Assembly (NCBI RefSeq): GCF_905163445.1
Contig: NW_024397002.1
Coordinates: 1 to 64,000, forward strand
Direction: 5' to 3'
Length of the DNA: 64,000 bases
Source of the DNA: Pararge aegeria
Taxonomy: Eukaryota > Arthropoda > Insecta > Lepidoptera > Nymphalidae
A program made the translations under genes and the position numbers. Each line of letters starts with the position of its first letter. The stretch's first letter is position 1. The notes beneath the pieces were generated by a model. That model searched no databases. It was not told the DNA's origin and saw only the letters and a program-made list of their open reading frames with translations. This document shows positions 23,396-33,104 of the stretch, in pieces.

Positions 23396-24206
23396 ATTCG
23401 TTAATATGAATTTTTAAATCTATCTACAATCACACTAAAAATTAGAGTTATTGAAGTATTAGCCACCTACAACAAAATAACAAAACAGGTTATATCATAG
23501 GCAATTCAACCACAGATTAGATACTATCACAGGCTAGTAAATAAATAGATATAATTAAAAAAATTAAACTAGTCACAGATAGCATATTAAGAGAATAGAG
23601 AAAAACATTGATATAATATTATTTTTGTGAATGAATGAATGAATACACTTTTATTGTACACCAAAGAAACAAAAAGTAGTTACAAAGATATAAATACAAT
23701 AAAGAGAGTACAACAATATAACTTTATAAATTGTTGTGATAACAATATAACTTTATAAATTCAAAAAGACATAAAAAATAATGATATAATAATATTATTA
23801 ATATCGATAAATCGATCTAAAATCGATTCGAATAGAAAATATCAGTTATTATTTAAGATCAGTGAACATACAGGTGTTAAACCTGAAAAATATTGGAACC
23901 CTCGTAGCTTTAGGTTTAAGTGTATTTCTCATGTAATGTACGCATCATAAGTGCCACCATTGGGCCTGTTTGAATTAAGATATTTTTGACTTTGACTTTG
24001 ACTTTAAGTTGTCGAAAGAAGTTATCGCCATTACACAATTATGTAAAAGTATAATATCATCAGGGACAACCATAGTACCAACAACTTTTAACAACTCCAT
24101 CACCAGTACATACGACTTGTTTGGCCACAACAATATTTCGTTAAGTATATCGTTTCCATTATAAATCAGCTCAACCCAATTTGTAACGTTCCATCCACAA
24201 TACTTT
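23396..24206. other. BOLA2 upstream region with retroelement tails
   Basis: AT-rich. It contains a minus-strand retroelement 3' tail (GAAT tandem units, about 23628-23700) and a plus-strand tail ending in repeated TTTGAC units (about 23885-24004, preceded by ATTGGGCCTGTTTGAATTAA). A duplicated AACAATATAACTTTATAAAT lies near 23713-23760. The BOLA2 promoter must lie here or be embedded in these repeats; I see no clear TATA box. Confidence 0.6.
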
Positions 24207-24427
24207 ACTTAATAATAATAATAATAAATACCTGAATACCTCAAAATAAAAAAAACCTGAATACCTAATGTGAATACCTCATAATAATAAAGTTTTTTAT
24301 TTAAAGGCATAAAAACCCATATATCAGCTTTTATATACAAAGAAATCTATAATTAAATGTATACATTAAAACTTACATCTAACTGAAATAGTTAATAAAC
24401 TTATTTCAGATGTCATAGGTTCTTATT

Positions 24428-25300
24428 TTATTTTTTGTTCCAGTACCGATGAACAGACAGCCAGTAGTCTGAAATAGGCCTCGGCATCCCCTCACATACG
24501 ACCCTAAGTATTCCATTGTTAGAGTTCCTAATCCTTTCCCAAAAGGATGCTACACGAGCTCTAACAATACAATAAAAGTTAGGCACTCCCGATTCGGCGA
24601 ACATTGTCGAAGCGCTGCAATACCGCGGTAGGCCCATGAGTATTCGGAAAGCATCGTTGTATTGCACTCTTATGGCAGAAAATGACTTTTTGAAAAAAAT
24701 TGTCCAGAGCTGGCACGTGTAGAAGCACTGACAGTAGGCGTTAAATAAAGTTATTTTGACTTCCTTGCTACATTTACCAAATCTACGTGCCAGCATGTTA
24801 CACCGAATCGAAAGCGCCCTCCCTTCCCTCTCAATGTCGCTGTTATCCTTTAGATGTTCCGTGAGAACATGTCCAAGGTATTTGAATTTCTGTACAACCC
24901 GAACTGCTTTACCATTTAAAATGATTCCTGGGGTCCTATCCGGACCTTTACACGCCTTGAAAATAAGCATTTCCGTTTTGTCAACGTTATTCTTCAGTCC
25001 GTGTGCATTGGCATAATGCTCGCAAACTGAAAGTAGCTTTCTGAGGCCTTTAATAGACGGACTAAGAATAACCATATCATCAGCATAACTTAAACTATTC
25101 AAACATACTCCATTCATGTGGCATCCGATTTTGGTTTCCCTCAGTTCCTCTATCAAGTTATTAACATAAATATTAAAAAGATCCGGAGAGGTTATCCCTC
25201 CTTGCCGAACACCGCAGTCTAATTTGTAAAAATTAGATGTCGCGTCGCCCCATTTCACAGCATTAGTTTGGTTGCCGTACCAGTGTCTCAACAAACCCAC
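24428..25300 (-). pseudogene. LINE RT C-terminal half, open 290-residue stretch
   Basis: Contains RT block 4 (GVRQGGITSPDLFNIY), the catalytic YADD (SYADDMVILSP) and the thumb/C-terminal domain (FKYLGHVLTEH, PRYCSASTMFAESGVPNFYC). The upstream RT palm lies in another frame after a break near 25300-25550, so no complete enzyme is made from this copy. Confidence 0.85.
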
Positions 25301-27124
25301 AATTTCGTTGGAGACCTGAGACTGGAACAGTTTCTCCCAGAGAAAATCATAATTTAACAGGTCAAATGCCCGGCTCAGGTCTAGAAAACACGCATAAATA
25401 GAGGTGTCACGTTTTGTGTAATATGTATCGTGTGTTTTAAATTGACGATGGCTGAGTCCGTCGAGAGACCAGGTCGGAAACCAAATTGTGCATCATCAAT
25501 AACCACATTTTTAAGCAGTTTAGGTTGTAAAAGGCGCTCCAAAATCTTACCAATCACCGTACCCAGGGAAATAGGCCGATAGGTTAGAGGCCGATCCCAA
25601 ATCCCCTGTTTTTTTTTTCACAATCGGAACAACTATTGTTCTCATAAGATTGTGTGGAAGATAAGAATACCTTATACATAGGTTGTATAAACCACAGAGC
25701 TTCTCATGAAGTAGTCTTCCTCCGTATAATATATGCTCTATACTCACATCATCATAGCCTGGGCTTTTTCCCCTTTTCATTTTAGTCACAATATCGGTTA
25801 CCTCACTAGCCGAAAACTGTATTTGAACACTACCAGGGTTGGGTAAGAATTTGGAATAGTTATTACCCCTCAACATCGGATCCACCTGCAGCAAACATAT
25901 TGGCTATCTGTTCGTGACACTGCAAGCCGTCTACTGATATAGGCTTTCTTTGTTTATAATTAAAAGCCTTAGTTTCCTTCCAAAACTTAACAAAATTTTT
26001 CTGTTTCCGGTGCATGGCTAAAATATCTAATTTAATAGCTTCTTCATTTCTTTGACACCAGCGCAATTTATTTTTGAATATTTTACGTAATTTAACCACA
26101 TTGTCATATGAAATACCAGCAGACGGCTTTCCCGCCAGTACCCATGAATCGAAGTAAAACTTATACATTCTATGGCTGCTCTGGACATGAAAATTCCAAC
26201 CTATTACCTGTTTATGTTTAATATTATTTAAGTGACATCTTTTTGATGATATTTTGGCACCTGTCGGTATTATTTCGACAATATCATTATATAAGCTACT
26301 AATGAATAAATAATGATTGTTCAAATGATTACAACTATTATTTTCACAATCCTTACAAGTAAACAGTTCGCAAATCAAACCAAGTCTATGCTCACAGTAA
26401 TTGTAATAATTGTTTATTTGCGTTGCATCCCTAACGCCCCAACGAATGCCCGTCCGGTAGCGATATTCGAGTCAAGTGTAAAACTCTCATTTACTTCAAT
26501 ATCACATACTATACGTAATGGGAAGTGATCGGACCATGATACGTCATACATTACGTCCGCACTCAGTACAGATTTCCAAGCTGATTCCGTCGTAAGACAA
26601 TGGTCCAGCCAACGGCGACTACCATGCGATTCGCTTATAAAAGTGAACGTGTCAGTACTATTGCCTAGCTTTGTAATATCCGCCCATACCCATTCCTGCT
26701 CGTCACAAAAATGTCTTAGCTCTATACCAAAACGGGCACTCGGATGAGCGTTGAAATCCCCCAACATGTAAACCGATGACACATTGTACTCTTCGACGAT
26801 TGCACTTACTTTTGCAAGGCAATTAGAAAAATCAGGAAGGTTATCAATTTCGTCCGTCGGCATGTATACATTAAACACCAGAAAAGATCTTAAGTCTATG
26901 TCAACGCGAATAGCCATAATTCTATCGTTAGAACAATTGATAACCGATACATTATTAAAAAGAGTTTTATTCCACATAAGCGCAAGGCCGCCGTAGGGCC
27001 GCCCACGCAAAACACCAGCTGATAAGTCTACTGAAGAGATAGCAGCCAGCGAACGAAAAAAGCATAGAAGCATTTCTCGTACTCAAAAATAGCGTAACGG
27101 AAACTATCCCGTGGTGGGAGGGGC

Positions 27125-27132
27125 TTATAAAC
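27125..27132 (+). promoter_or_regulatory. TATA-like box of the P-like transposon
   Basis: TTATAAAC about 90 bp before the THAP-exon ATG and about 78 bp inside the left terminal repeat, a usual place for a transposase promoter. Confidence 0.5.
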
Positions 27133-27221
27133 TGTACCGCAAACGAATCTAGTTGACTCGCGACATTCGTGCGTAGTGGCGGCTAAACGAATTGCGTAAA
27201 ACTAGATTTTAATAATTCAAA

Positions 27222-27298
27222 ATGCCTTCATGTGTTGTGAAATGGTGTCGAAATCATACGGATCATCACCTCAAGGATAGTGGAATAACTTTTCACGT
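27222..27298 (+). CDS. THAP-domain first exon of the P-like transposon
   Basis: ATG at 27222 reads MPSCVVKWCRNHTDHHLKDS, then GITFHV to a GTAAGT donor at 27299. C4 and C9 fit the first half of the THAP C2CH zinc finger. THAP proteins, including P transposase, have this N-terminal position and often a splice site in or near the domain. The second half of the finger (C-x2-H, AVPTIF) is not seen downstream within the element. A TATA-like TTATAAAC at 27125-27132 lies about 90 bp upstream. Confidence 0.72.
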
Positions 27299-27421
27299 GT
27301 AAGTACACCGATAACTATACTAAAATCTAAATAATTACAATTACGTATTATCCTTATGGATGGTGTTATGCCATATGTAGTTAACACGTTGGCTGCTGAA
27401 AACACAACGTTTGTGTTTTAA

Positions 27422-28386
27422 AACTACGTAACGCGTGTGCGGCTCGAACACGCTAGGCGTGTTAAAATAAATGTACCTACAAGGATGCGGCCGAACACGC
27501 TCGACGTGTTTTTCCGGCGTTCTGCGAGTGCGGCAAACACAAACGCTGTGTTGTTTTAAATATACTGCTAGAGCGGCATTTACGCAACAAGTGTGTCTAA
27601 TATATAATAAAACGTTATTAGTTAAACGTTAACGCAATAACGTTTTATTATATATTAGACAATATGCCTACTTAAAATTCGTTGTTTTGTGAGTTATCTA
27701 CTCATTATACATGAGTGTAGATTTCTTAATAAGTCTCATGCCATCGAGAGAATCAACCATCACACGTATAACTATAATAATGTTATAATTACTATAATAA
27801 AATAAAAAACATGTTTTCGACCAAATATTTGAAACAATAGTATAATACCATCAATCACTAATAATAACCACCTAGACAATTGCATTGTTTTAAAATATTT
27901 TATAGGGACGCGAAATAGATATTGATATCGATATAGGATCGTCGTCGTATATTTTAGCATACTTTTAAATGTTTTTCTGCAATAAAGGTTTCTGCAACAT
28001 AAGTTTGATGTCTATTTGTATATTTTTTAATATTTGTACACCTGAGTTCGTCTGCACTATTTTCACTGGTATCGGTATCGTCGATAATTTATTTTATAAA
28101 TATTGGTTTGCATTCCATTATACCGACAGAAGTACAAAACGATGCATCCGCATCCCTATTTTTTCTTATCGTCTTGAATAAACCTTATCGGTGCGGCCAG
28201 CGGTACCAATAAACTACTTAGTAATGAGTTACTATTGTTTGGAATTTAAAGTAAATTTAACAATGGTTCTGTATATTTACTGGAGGGATTATTATATTTA
28301 AAATGGATATTATTTTAACTACGTAACGCGTGTGCGGCTCGAACACGCTAGGCGTGTTAAAATAAATTTACCTACAAGGATGCGGC
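27422..28386 (+). repeat. Internal 69-bp direct repeat pair in the P-like element
   Basis: About 27422-27490 and 28318-28386 are nearly identical (starting AACTACGTAACGCGTGTGCG). The repeat includes the palindrome AACACGCTAGGCGTGTT; a variant, AACACGCTCGACGTGTT, follows the first copy near 27493. It may be a subterminal binding site or the footprint of a nested duplication. Confidence 0.75.
27594..27661. repeat. Perfect hairpin, 26-bp arms, 16-nt loop
   Basis: 27594-27619 and 27636-27661 are exact reverse complements (TATATAATAAAACGTTATT in the stem), inside the P-like element. The loop holds a small palindrome (GTTAA-ACG-TTAAC). Confidence 0.9.
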
Positions 28387-29110
28387 GTGTACGTGTACCA
28401 ACTAAAATTATTTTATACTTTTAAAGTGTTTGTAGTCAGTTTTGTAAATTTAAACGGGGCAACGTTTGATGAAAAGTGTATAATCTCCAGGGTACAAGCT
28501 ATAAAGGCCTTCCTTCATCAAGATCGGTGCAGTGGTTGAGCCGAACATAGGTAACAAACAAACAGACACATTTTCACATTCATAATAATAGAATGTTGTT
28601 AATAGAGTGCATTTAGTTTGGAGTAAATCGGCGTTTATTATGACGCTATTTTAATCTAATTTATTTTGCTTTCCTTATTGCATAAAATCATCCAACGATT
28701 CCAGAGACTGCTGATTGGTCCTGCGCAGCCGCGGCACTACGTAACTACCGGCCAATCACGCTTGGTCCCGTGTCGTACGACAAATAGAAGAACCTACTAA
28801 GAGCTCTTTGCGACTCAAGTTCCTTCTTTTAAAGGGCGTGCGTTTATTGACTAATTGGTACTAGTTTCGAAAGACAATTTCTTAGAAACGCGTCTTCTAT
28901 GCTTTTTTCGTTCGCTGATAGCAGCGCACTCAAAGTTTGAATGAATACCCTGGAAGATGTTTAAGTCGTGAGGAAGCAGCCACGTCTCCTGAAGCGCTAT
29001 AATTTCGGCTTTCTCGCATAAATCACGGACACATTGTAACGATCTTTTACTAGACTTGCAATTAAAAGATATCATAGTAGTTTTCTTTTGTGAACTATTC
29101 ATACTAAAAA

Positions 29111-29914
29111 TTAAAAATTATTTGAGACCAGCTTTGCAACTGTAGATCGCTCGCGAAAAACTCGAAACTTAACACCTTCAGGCCAGAAGTCATTTTTAAG
29201 AAAAATATCCAATTTGGGGCGAGCTACTAGGGCCTTAAACGAATTAAAAGATGTTTCATACTTCTGCTTCAAGAGTTGTACATCGATACATTCCTGTCCC
29301 ATTTCCCTAACATGACTTAACATGTGTTGACTAGTTGTACTTTTCGATAATCTCGATACATAAATCGAGATGGGTATGTCAGCAGCTTGAATAGTACTCG
29401 CGCGCAGAGCCGTACCACACAAATTATTTTTACGAAGCTTAGGCTTCTTTCTTTCCACTGTTGTAAAACCGTAGTCTTCGTGTCCATTGGTAATAGTTCC
29501 TTTGTACGTTGACTTAGAGTTCATTCTTGCTTGCGGTTCCTTGATCATAGTCGGGCATACCACCATGTCGCGATAAGACGGTCCGGCTTGGTCCGCGATC
29601 GTCTCGATCGAGGTAGCCCTGTCTCTTTTGCGCGACGATGCAAGTACCTGTACATCGTTGCATATAATTACATCGTCATTCGGTCGCCCGCCGCTTCGCT
29701 TAGGCTTGATATGTTTTTTCGTAGAATTTTTATCCTTACGAGCCAAATATTGTGGTTCATTTTGGCGGTCAAACTTTTCCATTCTTCTTAAACTAGTAAT
29801 ATCTAAACTGATTTTGGTCTGCCATGCAAACATCTCAGATTTTGAGACTGAGTCATGTCGGAGGGATTGTAACTCATTTTTTAAAATAACTATATATTGA
29901 TGTCCTTTTCTCAA
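29111..29914 (-). CDS. LINE ORF1 protein, open 267-residue frame
   Basis: Intact frame, ATG at 29912-29914. The N-part is basic and polar (KKHIKPKRSGGRPNDD). The C-part has a compact domain with SIYVSRLSKSTTSQHMLSHV, then VQLLKQKYETSFNSFKALVA and FLKNDFWPEGVKFRVF. I know this pattern from ORF1 proteins of arthropod LINEs; it probably binds nucleic acid. No CCHC knuckles are visible. It survives intact although ORF2 is broken, probably by chance in a fairly young copy. Confidence 0.75.
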   Translation of the reverse strand: MRKGHQYIVILKNELQSLRHDSVSKSEMFAWQTKISLDITSLRRMEKFDRQNEPQYLARKDKNSTKKHIKPKRSGGRPNDDVIICNDVQVLASSRKRDRATSIETIADQAGPSYRDMVVCPTMIKEPQARMNSKSTYKGTITNGHEDYGFTTVERKKPKLRKNNLCGTALRASTIQAADIPISIYVSRLSKSTTSQHMLSHVREMGQECIDVQLLKQKYETSFNSFKALVARPKLDIFLKNDFWPEGVKFRVFRERSTVAKLVSNNF

Positions 29915-29934
29915 TTAATTCATTTTTTTCCGTC

Positions 29935-30637
29935 CTAACTTTTCTTTCCCGCCAATCGATCTTGTCAAACTCGCGTCTCCCGCCATAGATCCTATACTTT
30001 TTTGTGACAGTCTACTAAAGTCCATTATTCTATTTTTAATATATTATCAATGAGTATACAAACTATGATTTGTTGATATATTTAATATAATCATCGGGTT
30101 TATCATAGATAAAGTGCTATAATTCCCTATTTCCTAACACGGCCATTCTGACAAGTACTTCGTTCTCGAAGTACATAGGGTTATTCTTTTTTAGGTATAC
30201 GTATTGTATCATAAGTCCTTAGGTACATAGAATATCTTAACAAGTACCTAATCTTATGTACACCTCTATAACGTTAGTTTAAATGGTATATAAGCATAAA
30301 AAATCATCAAATCAGTTACATTCTGTATACACTTTTATCAATAAACTGTAAACAATATTCTATCAAACGATAGGCATAATCAAAACATTTAATAATTAAA
30401 GTGAAAGAGACCAAAAAAAATTTAAATCGTGCTAACTTTTCTTTCCCGCCAATGTATCTTGTCAAACTCGCGTCTCCCGCCATAGGTCCTATATTTTTCT
30501 TTGACATTCTACTAAAGGCCATTATTCTATTTTCAATACACTATCAATGAGTATACAAACTATGATTTGTTGATATATTTAATATAATCATCGGGTTTAT
30601 CATAGATAAAGTGCTATAATTCCCTATTTCCTAACAC
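29935..30637. repeat. 206-bp direct repeat pair at the LINE-satellite junction
   Basis: 29935-30140 and 30432-30637 match closely, offset 497 bp (starting CTAACTTTTCTTTCCCGCCA). The first copy abuts the LINE ORF1 5' side; the second ends exactly where the satellite starts. The 290 bp between are AT-rich and carry no gene. They could be tandem 5'-UTR units of the LINE or the ends of a larger duplication. Confidence 0.85.
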
Positions 30638-32081
30638 ACTGATGAAAGCCAGATAGCTAGATCAGTGTTTAGTTAGTGGTAGTTGCCGGTGGGCTTAGGT
30701 CTAAAGGAATCCAAAATAGTTTTAAAAGGTTTGGATAGGTTAGGTTAGGTTAGAACATGAATAAGAAGGGTGCCCGGCCGCAGGCCGGTCACTTAGGTTC
30801 AGTTCCGTTTAAAGAAAAAAAAACAAAAAACAAAACGTACCAATACAAAGTACTCTTATTCATATTAGAAGATATTGTAAAATAACAAATAATTTAATTT
30901 TTTTTTTTTTTTTTTCACTTACACATTAGGCCCGTCGCGCCGCGCCACTACTATATGGGGCGAAGGTGCGAAGTCGACGGCGACGACAAAGTACCGAGTC
31001 TAAGGAGACTGATGGCGGCGCCACACAGTGGCGTTATGTCTCTATAAAAGTGGTGGTCTTTTATTATGTTATTTATTAATGGTATTATTTTAATATCATA
31101 TCAATATTGTACCCCGCACAGGGGGGAGGTACGGGTAGGTAGTGACGAAAAATAACGATACGGGACTCTTACGAGGTCTCGCAATCGGAATGAGTACACT
31201 TTAAATATTTTAACGAGGTAAAATTTAAGGGCATTGAGGGTCTGGTGCCAGTGGTGGTTGATTAGATCCACACACTATACTTTTTATAATTATGTGGCGT
31301 TATGTCTCTATAAAAGTGGTGGTCTTTTATTATGTTATTTATTAATGGTATTTTTTTAATATCATATCAATATTGTACCCCGCACGGGGGGAGGTAGGGG
31401 GGGGTAGGTAGTGACGAAAAATAACGATACGGGACTCTTACGAGGTCTCGTAATCGGAATGAGTTTCTGCGACTACCATTGTCTGTCGCGGGTAACGGGG
31501 AATCAGGGTTCGATTCCGGTGAGGGAGCCTGAGAAACTGCTACCACATCCAAGGAAGGCAGCAGGCGCGCAAATTACCCACTCCCTGCACGGGGGGGGAG
31601 GTACGGGTAGGTAGTGACGAAAAATAACGATACGGGACTCTTACGAGGTCCCGTCATCGAATAATCAATACACGAACTGCCCACACACTTGTAAATATAG
31701 ACGCGCAAGATCGTTACACGAACCGCTTACCATTATAGTAAACTACTATGCAAACACACATAACATATACGCAATAAGAGAACTTTAAATTGGAGATTTT
31801 ACCCTACCACACCCGTCTGTCTCATTCTGAAAACTATTCAAAATAATTGCTATTTTTCATTCTCATTCAAATATAAATAATAGTAAATAATATATAATTT
31901 TTGACTGAACTGAACCCAAGTGCCCGGCCTGTGGCCGGGCACCCCTCGTATTCATGTTCTAACCTAACCTAACCTAAATCTAGTTTTGACACCTTTAGAC
32001 TTTAGATTCAAGATTTAATGTGAATATATGCATTAATAAAAACTCATTACTATTTTAATACTAGTTATGCTGCTGTTGATG
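30637..32081 (+). repeat. Satellite unit 1, diverged edge unit
   Basis: In its first 270 bp it differs from the consensus at about six places (for example TAGTGGTAG for TAGTCGTAG, GGGCTTAGG for GGGCTGAGG, AATAAGAAGGG for AATAAGACGGG). It then becomes like the rest. Edge units escape homogenisation, so this marks the true left border. Confidence 0.85.
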
Positions 32082-32555
32082 CACTGATGAAAGCCAGATA
32101 GCTAGATCAGTGTTTAGTTAGTCGTAGTTGCCGGTGGGCTGAGGTCTAAAGGAATCCAAACTAGTTTTAAAAGGTTTGGATAGGTTAGGTTAGGTTAGAA
32201 CATGAATAAGACGGGTGCCCGGCCGCAGGCCGGTCACTTAGGTTCAGTTCCGTTTAAAAAAAAAAAAACAAAAAACAAAACGTACCAATACAAAGTACTC
32301 TTATTCATATTAGAAGATATTGTAAAATAACAATTAATTTAATTTTTTTTTTTTTTTTTCACTTACACATTAGGCCCGTCGCGCCGCGCCACTACTATAT
32401 GGGGCGAAGGTGCGAAGTCGACGGCGACGACAAAGTACCGAGTCTAAGGAGACTGATGGCGGCGCCACACAGTGGCGTTATGTCTCTATAAAAGTGGTGG
32501 TCTTTTATTATGTTATTTATTAATGGTATTATTTTAATATCATATCAATATTGTA

Positions 32556-32700
32556 CCCCGCACAGGGGGGAGGTACGGGTAGGTAGTGACGAAAAATAAC
32601 GATACGGGACTCTTACGAGGTCTCGCAATCGGAATGAGTACACTTTAAATATTTTAACGAGGTAAAATTTAAGGGCATTGAGGGTCTGGTGCCAGTGGTG
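32556..32700 (+). pseudogene. 18S rRNA gene fragment 1 (shown for unit 2)
   Basis: Matches the 18S stretch from GAGGTAGTGACGAAAAATAA through GGAATGAGTACACTTTAAAT and TTTAACGAGG to GTCTGGTGCCAG. It is broken by changes: an extra TACGGGTAGG insertion, ATTTTAACGAGG for CCTTTAACGAGG, and loss of the universal CAGCAGCCGCGG (here CAGTGGTGGTTG). Recurs in each unit. Confidence 0.9.
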
Positions 32701-32820
32701 GTTGATTAGATCCACACACTATACTTTTTATAATTATGTGGCGTTATGTCTCTATAAAAGTGGTGGTCTTTTATTATGTTATTTATTAATGGTATTTTTT
32801 TAATATCATATCAATATTGT

Positions 32821-32910
32821 ACCCCGCACGGGGGGAGGTAGGGGGGGGTAGGTAGTGACGAAAAATAACGATACGGGACTCTTACGAGGTCTCGTAATCG
32901 GAATGAGTTT
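32821..32910 (+). pseudogene. 18S rRNA gene fragment 2 (shown for unit 2)
   Basis: A second copy of the GCACGGGG-GAGGTAG to TAATCGGAATGAGT part of 18S. It is joined directly at GAATGAGTTT to fragment 3, which comes from further upstream in 18S, so gene order is scrambled here. Recurs in each unit. Confidence 0.9.
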
Positions 32911-33104
32911 CTGCGACTACCATTGTCTGTCGCGGGTAACGGGGAATCAGGGTTCGATTCCGGTGAGGGAGCCTGAGAAACTGCTACCACATCCAAGGAA
33001 GGCAGCAGGCGCGCAAATTACCCACTCCCTGCACGGGGGGGGGAGGTACGGGTAGGTAGTGACGAAAAATAACGATACGGGACTCTTACGAGGTCCCGTC
33101 ATCG
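32908..33104 (+). pseudogene. 18S rRNA gene fragment 3 (shown for unit 2)
   Basis: Longest 18S match: TTTCTGCG-CTACCATTG, GGGTAACGGGGAATCAGGG, TTCGATTCCGG, GAGGGAGCCTGAGAAAC, CTACCACATCCAAGGAAGGC, AGCAGGCGCGCAAATTACCC, then GACGAAAAATAACGATACGG to ACGAGGTCCCGT. This is roughly nucleotides 340-500 of a eukaryotic 18S rRNA by my recollection. Substitutions in invariant positions (GAGAAACTGC for GAGAAACGGC, CCGGTGAGG for CCGGAGAGG) show it is not functional rRNA. Confidence 0.92.

Larger units (their letters stand above)
27047..28917 (+). mobile_element. P-element-like DNA transposon (non-autonomous), inserted in LINE endonuclease
   Basis: 1,871 bp bounded by perfect 24-bp terminal inverted repeats at 27047-27070 (CAGCGAACG, six A, then GCATAGAAG) and 28894-28917. 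An exact 8-bp target duplication ATAGCAGC flanks it at 27039-27046 and 28918-28925. Removing the insert and one duplicate rejoins the LINE frame (FECAAIS to AISSVDLSAG). A THAP-domain first exon lies near the left end. An 8-bp duplication, ends in CA...TG and a THAP domain together point to the P superfamily; hAT elements also make 8-bp duplications but do not usually carry THAP. No other transposase part was found, so it is an internally deleted or rearranged copy. Confidence 0.88.
24207..29934 (-). mobile_element. Second LINE family (ORF1 + endonuclease/RT), interrupted by a DNA transposon
   Basis: Minus-strand order: ORF1 29111-29914; ORF2 start 29100-29102, 8 nt after the ORF1 stop; endonuclease N-part (IIALQETWLLPHDLNIFQGI) down to about 28926; an insertion; endonuclease remainder 26414-27073 (VYMLGDFNAHPS, SRRWLDHCL, WSDHFPLRIV); then RT in shifted frames 25863-26378, 25547-25894 (KMKRGKSPGYDDVSIEHILY) and 24428-25300 (GVRQGGITSPDLFNIYVNNL, SYADDMVILSP). 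At least three frameshifts break ORF2. The 3' end is probably at the TAA tandem units near 24207-24226. This is a different family from the copies at 844, 6516 and 17386. Clade is uncertain beyond APE-type LINE. Confidence 0.87.

Noticed and set aside
32183..32199. Telomere or interstitial telomere tract
   Set aside because: Only about three TTAGG copies per arm, always as part of the same 68-bp repeat; no extended telomeric run.
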